A program made the position numbers and the translations under genes. From Alphaproteobacteria bacterium (GTDB lineage: Bacteria > Pseudomonadota > Alphaproteobacteria > Kiloniellales > DSM-21159): a stretch of DNA of 64,000 bases. Within the stretch, counting starts at the first letter, position 1; every line of letters begins with the position of its first letter. The stretch is from the NCBI GenBank assembly GCA_030433005.1, contig JAUILQ010000006.1:1-64000 (forward strand), in the 5' to 3' direction. Under the pieces are notes generated by a model that was given only the letters and a program-made list of their open reading frames with translations, had not been told where the DNA came from and did not search any database. Below are positions 58,987 to 64,000 of this stretch, in pieces.

Positions 58987-59349
58987 GTGATCGCCGTCAT
59001 CTTCGAGGTCTGGCCGAAGGCCGAGGGGCGGCGGCCCTATTTCGAGCTGGCGGCCGCGCTCAAGGCCGAGCTGGCGGGGGTCGACGGCTTTCTCTCGGTC
59101 GAGCGCTTCGAGAGCCTCGCCGAGCCCGGCAAGATCCTGTCGCTGTCGTTCTGGCGCGACGAGGCGGCGCTGACCGCTTGGCGGCAGCTGCACAGCCACC
59201 GCACGGCGCAGCAGGCTGGCCGCCAGAAGCTGTTCGCCGACTACCGCCTGCGCGTCGCCGGGGTGCTGCGCGACTACGGCATGACCGAACGGGCCCAGGC
59301 GCCGGCGGACAGCCGGGCCTGCCACGACGGCGCTGCCGAGGCGCCCTGA
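58987..59349 (+). CDS. Antibiotic biosynthesis monooxygenase (ABM) family protein
   Basis: VIAVIFEVWPKAEGRRPYFELAAALKAELAGVDGFLSVERFESLAEPGKILSLSFWRDEAALTAWRQLHSHRTAQQAGR; GTG start. Confidence 0.85.
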   Translation: MIAVIFEVWPKAEGRRPYFELAAALKAELAGVDGFLSVERFESLAEPGKILSLSFWRDEAALTAWRQLHSHRTAQQAGRQKLFADYRLRVAGVLRDYGMTERAQAPADSRACHDGAAEAP

Positions 59350-59405
59350 GGTCCCGAAGGAAGCGGGCCGACACAGGCGGGCCGGCAAGGCAAATCGAAC
59401 GAAAA

Positions 59406-59431
59406 AGCGCGGGACCCGTGGGTCCCGCGCT
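59406..59431. terminator. Bidirectional rho-independent-like terminator
   Basis: AGCGCGGGACCC-GT-GGGTCCCGCGCT, preceded by GAAAAA and located between convergent genes. Confidence 0.75.
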
Positions 59432-59509
59432 CTTCGCGTCGATCGTCCGGACCGTCCGGCCGGGGCATCCTGCGACCCGGCCGCGTGCCCGGAAGGCAGG
59501 GCTGACCGA

Positions 59510-59935
59510 TCAGTCGAACAGGCCCTGCTCGTCGGCATCGTCCTCGAACATCGAGAACTCGTTCTCGTCGATCATGCCGTCGCCGTCGGCGTCGTAGGTG
59601 TCGTAGTAGCCGTCACGGAACTCGCTCTCCTTGAGAACGGTGTCCCGATCCTGGTCCCAGGCCTGGTAGGTCTCGTCCGTGCGCCAGTCGGGGTTGCCGA
59701 TGCGCTCGTCGAACATCTCCTGGGTGACCTCGGCGTCGTCCTCCGGCGCCTTCTCGCGAGCGTCGTAGATCTTCAGGCCGTTGAGGCCCTTGTCGAACTC
59801 GCTGTTGTTGATGTCGCCGCTCTGGTCGGCGTCCCACTCGTTGAACATGTCGGCCGACATCGCCGGCGTCGCGGCGAACGCGGCCAGGGCGAGGGTACCG
59901 GCGGCAAGGGCGGTAATGCGGGTATGGCGTTTCAT
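59510..59935 (-). CDS. Secreted EF-hand domain protein
   Basis: MKRHTRITALAAGTLALAAFAATPAMSADMFNEWDADQSGDINNSEF...WDQDRDTVLKESEFRDGYYDTYDADGDGMIDENEF. Confidence 0.9.
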   Translation of the reverse strand: MKRHTRITALAAGTLALAAFAATPAMSADMFNEWDADQSGDINNSEFDKGLNGLKIYDAREKAPEDDAEVTQEMFDERIGNPDWRTDETYQAWDQDRDTVLKESEFRDGYYDTYDADGDGMIDENEFSMFEDDADEQGLFD

Positions 59936-60273
59936 CAGGTCGCCTCCTTGGCTGTTGGGGCGTCGCGGCGGCAGCGCGTTGCGCGCCGCCCCGACGCGGG
60001 GCCTCGTTGCCCCTCGGTTGCGACAATGACGCGACCGGGACGGCGTTCCTCGCCGTTCGGAAGATTCTCCGGCTTTTCGTTCGCCATCAAGCAGTTGGCA
60101 GGGCCGCCGCGCGGCGGCGGCGGCTTCGCGGGACCCCGCCGAGCAGGCATCTTGTCGAGGCCGCGCGATTGGCCCTAGCCTGAGGACCGAGACGCCGTCC
60201 CCCCGCGCGCCCGTCCCGGGCCGGCGACGGGCGGCGGCGCGCAGCAGAGTCACGAGCAGCAAGGGGAAGCAGG

Positions 60274-61380
60274 ATGACGGGCATCAAGCGACGGGCGTTT
60301 CTCGGCGGGGCGGTGGCCGGCACGGGCGCCGCGGCGGCCGGCCTCGCGGCGCCGGCGATCGCTCAGGACCGGCGGCGCTGGAAGATGGTGACGGCCTGGC
60401 CGAAGAACCTGCCCGGACCGGGCGTCGCCGCGCAGATGCTGGCCGACCGCATCACCGCGCTGTCCGGCGGGCGCATCGAGGTCGAGCTCTACGCCGCCGG
60501 GGAGCTGGTGCCGGGCAACGGCGTCTTCGACGCGGTCTCCGAGGGCACGGCCGAGCTCTATCACGCGGTGCCGGCCTACTGGGGCTCGAAGTCGAAGGGC
60601 ATCCTGCTGTTCGGCTCCCAGCCCTTCGGCCTGCGCGCCGACGAGCAGGTCGGCTGGCTGCAGCACGGCGGCGGCCAGGCGCTCTACGACGAGATCTACG
60701 GGCGCTTCAACCTGAAGCCCTTCCTGTGCGGCAACTCGGGCCCGCAGTGGGCCGGCTGGTTCCGCAACGAGATCCAGACCGTCGACGATCTCAAGGGCCT
60801 GCGCTTCCGCACCACCGGCCTCGCCTCCGAGATGTGCGCCAAGCTGGGCATGGCCGCGCAGGCGATGGGCGGCCGCGACATGTTCCAGGCGCTGCAGTCC
60901 GGCGCGCTCGACGCCGGCGAGTTCATCGGCCCCTGGACCGACAGCGCGCTCGGCTTCTACCAGGTCGCCAAGAACTACTACTGGCCGGGCGTCGGCGAGC
61001 CCTCCTCGGCCGAGGAGTGCGCGGTCAACAAGGCGGCCTACGAGGAGCTGCCCGACGACCTCAAGCAGGCCGTCACCGCGGCCTGCGAGTCGCTCTACAA
61101 CCCGGTCTGGACCGAGTACACGACGAAGCACGCCCAGGCCCTCAAGCAGCTGGTCGCCGAGCAGGGCGTGATGGTGCGCAAGCTGCCCGAGCCGGTGCTG
61201 GTCGCCATGGGCAACGCCGCGGGCGAGGTCATGGCCGAGCTGCGCGACGACAGCGACGAGCTGGTCAAGCGCATCGTCGAGTCCTTCCTGGCCTACCGCC
61301 GCTCGATCGCCGACTACATGGTCTACGCCGACAACGGCCAGATGAACGCCCGCTCGCTCGACTACAGCTACCCGGGCTGA
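60274..61380 (+). CDS. TRAP transporter solute-binding protein (DctP-type, Tat signal)
   Basis: MTGIKRRAFLGGAVAGTGAAAAGLAAPAIAQDRRRWKMVTAWPKNLPGPGVAAQMLADRITALSGGRIEVELYAAGELVPGNGVFDAVSEGTAELYHA. Confidence 0.93.
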   Translation: MTGIKRRAFLGGAVAGTGAAAAGLAAPAIAQDRRRWKMVTAWPKNLPGPGVAAQMLADRITALSGGRIEVELYAAGELVPGNGVFDAVSEGTAELYHAVPAYWGSKSKGILLFGSQPFGLRADEQVGWLQHGGGQALYDEIYGRFNLKPFLCGNSGPQWAGWFRNEIQTVDDLKGLRFRTTGLASEMCAKLGMAAQAMGGRDMFQALQSGALDAGEFIGPWTDSALGFYQVAKNYYWPGVGEPSSAEECAVNKAAYEELPDDLKQAVTAACESLYNPVWTEYTTKHAQALKQLVAEQGVMVRKLPEPVLVAMGNAAGEVMAELRDDSDELVKRIVESFLAYRRSIADYMVYADNGQMNARSLDYSYPG

Positions 61381-61433
61381 GCGAACAGCCTTCAGACGGG
61401 GCCGGCCGCGCCGCGACCCGGCCCGTCTTTCCT

Positions 61434-61542
61434 CGTCATCCCCGCGAAGGCGGGGATCCATGGTGAGTCTGGCTTCTGTCAGAACAGCGGCCCCGGTGCG
61501 GACGGCCCTTCCCCATGGATCCCCGCCTTCGCGGGGATGACG
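61434..61542. repeat. REP-like inverted repeat inside the TRAP transporter cluster
   Basis: cgtcatccccgcgaaggcggggatccatgg ... ccatggatccccgccttcgcggggatgacg. Confidence 0.85.
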
Positions 61543-61595
61543 GCCGGGGAGGCGATGTCTCCACGCGAGGCCGACGTAAGGGAGCACTGGTCGCG

Positions 61596-62132
61596 GTGGC
61601 AGGCTGGATCGACCGGCTCGACTGGATCAACCGCGCGGTCGGGCTGACCGCGCGCTGGCTGGCGCTGGCCATGGTGCTGCTGCAGTTCGCCGTGGTGCTG
61701 CTGCGCCACGTCTTCGGCATCAGCTTCGTGTTCCTCGGCGAGGGCGTGCTCTACCTGCACGGCGCGCTGTTCATGCTCGGCGCCGGCTACACCCTGCTGG
61801 TCGACGGCCACGTCCGCGTCGACATCTTCTACGGCCGGCTGTCGGCGCGCGGCAGGCGGGCGATCGACCTGGCCGGCGGCCTCGCCTTCCTGCTGCCGGC
61901 GACGCTGGTCCTGCTGTGGTACTCCTGGCCGTCCGTGCGCAACTCCTGGGCGGTGCTCGAGGGCGCCATCTCGGTCGGCGGCATCCCCGCGGCCTTCCTG
62001 CTGAAGTCGCTGATCCCGGCCTTCTGCGTGCTGCTGCTCGTCCAGGGCCTGGCCTGCGCGCTGCGCGACGCCCTGCGCCTCGCGCGCGGCGAGGTCGCCG
62101 GCGACGCCAAGGACGGCGGGCCGGCGCTGTGA
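61596..62132 (+). CDS. TRAP transporter small permease
   Basis: WINRAVGLTARWLALAMVLLQFAVVLLRHVFGISFVFLGEGVLYLHGALFMLGAGYTLLVDGHVRVDIFYGRLSARGRRAIDL. Confidence 0.9.
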   Translation: MAGWIDRLDWINRAVGLTARWLALAMVLLQFAVVLLRHVFGISFVFLGEGVLYLHGALFMLGAGYTLLVDGHVRVDIFYGRLSARGRRAIDLAGGLAFLLPATLVLLWYSWPSVRNSWAVLEGAISVGGIPAAFLLKSLIPAFCVLLLVQGLACALRDALRLARGEVAGDAKDGGPAL

Positions 62133-63727
62133 CCCTGCCCCTGGACTGGCTCGCGGACTGGCTCTCCGGCTGGCTCGACCTGCTGATGTTCGCAGCGCTG
62201 GTCGGCGCCATCCTCCTCGGCTATCCGGTGGCCTTCACGATCGCCGGCGTGGCGACGCTGTTCGCCGGCCTGGGCTGGGCGCTCGGCCACTTCGACCCCG
62301 GCCTGATGGGCGCGCTCGGCCAGCGCGTCTTCGGCGTGCTGACCAACGACGTGCTGATCGCCATCCCGCTGTTCGTCTTCATGGGCGTGATGCTCGAGAA
62401 GAGCCGGATCGCCGAGGAGCTGCTGGAGACCCTGGGCCGCCTGTTCGGCAGCCTGCGCGGCGGGCTCGGCATCTCGGTGGTGCTGGTCGGCGCGCTGCTC
62501 GCCGCCTCGACCGGCATCGTCGGCGCGACCGTCGTGGCGATGGGGCTGATCGCCCTGCCGACCATGCTGCGCCACGGCTACGACCCGCGCTTGGCCGCCG
62601 GGCTGGTCTGCACGGCGGGCACGCTCGGCCAGATCATCCCGCCCTCGACGCTGCTGATCATCCTCTCCGACGTCATGTCGAACGCCTTCCAGCAGGCGCA
62701 GTTCGAGCAGGGCAAGTTCACCGTCGAGACCATCTCGGTCGGCCAGACCTTCGCTGCGGCGCTGCTGCCCGGCCTGACGCTGGTCGGCCTCTACCTGCTC
62801 TACCTGGTGCTGACCGCCTGGCTGCGGCCGCAGGCGGCTCCGGCGATCCGGGCCGGCGAGGCCCGGCCCTCGGCGCGCCAGGTCGGCCGGGCTGTGCTGC
62901 CGCCCTGCCTGCTGATCGTCGCGGTGCTCGGCTCGATCCTCGGCGGCGTCGCGACGCCCAGCGAGGCGGCCTCGGTCGGCGCGGTCGGCGCGCTGCTGCT
63001 GGCCGGCGCCCGGCTCGGCGAGCCGGCGCGCGGCGAGGGCGCCGGGCGGATCGTCCTGGCGGCGCTGGCGCTGGGCGCGCTGGCGGTGCTCGCCGGCGTC
63101 CATCCGCTGCGCCTGCAGCGCGACGACGCGACGCTCGCCGACTGGCTGCTCGGCGCGGTCGCGCTCGGCCTGATCCTGCTGGCGCTGGCCGGGATTCTCC
63201 AGTCGCTGGCGCGGGTCTCGCGCGCCGGCATCCTGAAGCCGGTCACGACGTCCAGCATGGTCGTGGTCTCGATGATCTTCGCGACCATCCTGACCGCCAG
63301 CCTGTTCTCGCTGGTGTTCCGCGGCCTGGGCGGCGACGACCACGTCGAGCAGATCATCGCCGCCATGCCGGGCGGGCCCCAGGGCGCCCTGCTGTTCGTC
63401 ATGGCCCTGGTGTTCCTGCTCGGCTTCTTCCTCGACTTCGTCGAGATCTCGGTGATCCTGCTGCCGCTGGTCGTGCCGGCGCTGATCCTGCTCGGCCACG
63501 ACCCGATCTGGCTGTCGGTGCTGATCGCCATCAACCTGCAGACCAGCTTCCTGACGCCGCCCTTCGGCTTCTCGCTGTTCTACCTGCGCGGCGCCGCGCC
63601 GAAGGAGATCTCGACGGCGCAGATCTACGCCGGCGTCGTGCCCTTCATCGTCATCCAGGTCGTCGGCATGCTGGTCATCTGGTTCGTGCCCGCCATCGCC
63701 ACGGCCCTGCCGGCCTGGCTCTACTGA
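62129..63727 (+). CDS. TRAP transporter large permease
   Basis: LMFAALVGAILLGYPVAFTIAGVATLFAGLGWALGHFDPGLMGALGQRVFGVLTNDVLIAIPLFVFMGVMLEKSRIAEELLETLGRLFGSLRGGLGISVVLVGALLAASTGIVGATV; GTGA overlap with small permease. Confidence 0.95.
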   Translation: MTLPLDWLADWLSGWLDLLMFAALVGAILLGYPVAFTIAGVATLFAGLGWALGHFDPGLMGALGQRVFGVLTNDVLIAIPLFVFMGVMLEKSRIAEELLETLGRLFGSLRGGLGISVVLVGALLAASTGIVGATVVAMGLIALPTMLRHGYDPRLAAGLVCTAGTLGQIIPPSTLLIILSDVMSNAFQQAQFEQGKFTVETISVGQTFAAALLPGLTLVGLYLLYLVLTAWLRPQAAPAIRAGEARPSARQVGRAVLPPCLLIVAVLGSILGGVATPSEAASVGAVGALLLAGARLGEPARGEGAGRIVLAALALGALAVLAGVHPLRLQRDDATLADWLLGAVALGLILLALAGILQSLARVSRAGILKPVTTSSMVVVSMIFATILTASLFSLVFRGLGGDDHVEQIIAAMPGGPQGALLFVMALVFLLGFFLDFVEISVILLPLVVPALILLGHDPIWLSVLIAINLQTSFLTPPFGFSLFYLRGAAPKEISTAQIYAGVVPFIVIQVVGMLVIWFVPAIATALPAWLY

Positions 63728-63749
63728 GGCCGCTCCCGGGGCATGGCCG

Positions 63750-64000
63750 TCAGTGCGGCCAGTCCTCCCAGCCGACCTCCTCGACGAAGCGGCCGAACTC
63801 GGTCTCGCTCAGCGTCTGGTCGTCGTTCGTGTCGTAGGCGTCGTAGTAGCGGTCGTGGAACGCGATCTCGTCGAGCCCCTCGGCGCCGCTGTCGCTCCAG
63901 GCCTCGGCCTCGGCGGCCGTGAAGTGCGCCGGCGGCGCGGCCCGGTACTCCTCGTCGGTGATCAGGCCGTCGCGGTCGCTGTCCCAGCGCTCGTAGAGGC
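63750..64000 (-). CDS. EF-hand domain protein, truncated by the window end
   Basis: Own translation of the minus strand: LYERWDSDRDGLITDEEYRAAPPAHFTAAEAEAWSDSGAEGLDEIAFHDRYYDAYDTNDDQTLSETEFGRFVEEVGWEDWPH*; absent from the ORF track because it is partial. Confidence 0.8.
   Translation of the reverse strand, partial: LYERWDSDRDGLITDEEYRAAPPAHFTAAEAEAWSDSGAEGLDEIAFHDRYYDAYDTNDDQTLSETEFGRFVEEVGWEDWPH

Overview
High-GC chromosomal window, probably from an alphaproteobacterium (Rhodospirillales-like, judged from gene content only). Most genes are recognisable core or metabolic genes: pepN, groESL with a CIRCE operator, homospermidine synthase divergent from a PLP-III ornithine/lysine-type decarboxylase, a complete ccoNOQP-ccoGHIS (fixNOQP-fixGHIS) cluster, rpsD, cimA, gltX, nadE, class II DAHP synthase, glutathione reductase, gabD-type dehydrogenase, a CFA synthase-type methyltransferase and a TRAP transporter. 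A glycosyltransferase/GtrA/oxidoreductase cluster lies at 9.2-15.0 kb. The points most worth a second look are: (1) five tandem, divergent paralogs of a ~140-150 aa protein family directly downstream of ccoS (36773-39233), with an invariant Cys; (2) the long leader of the PLP-III decarboxylase, with a 46-codon small ORF and mutually exclusive hairpins (candidate speF-type regulatory leader); (3) an IS481-family element with exact ends and a 5-bp target duplication, inserted into one arm of a perfect 26-bp REP-like palindrome; (4) a PagL-like outer-membrane protein with a Tyr/Gly/Pro-rich N-terminal region and a TonB-box-like motif; (5) an intergenic repeat that forms the C-terminal tail of gltX. 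All calls come from reading the sequence and the supplied translations; no database search was run.
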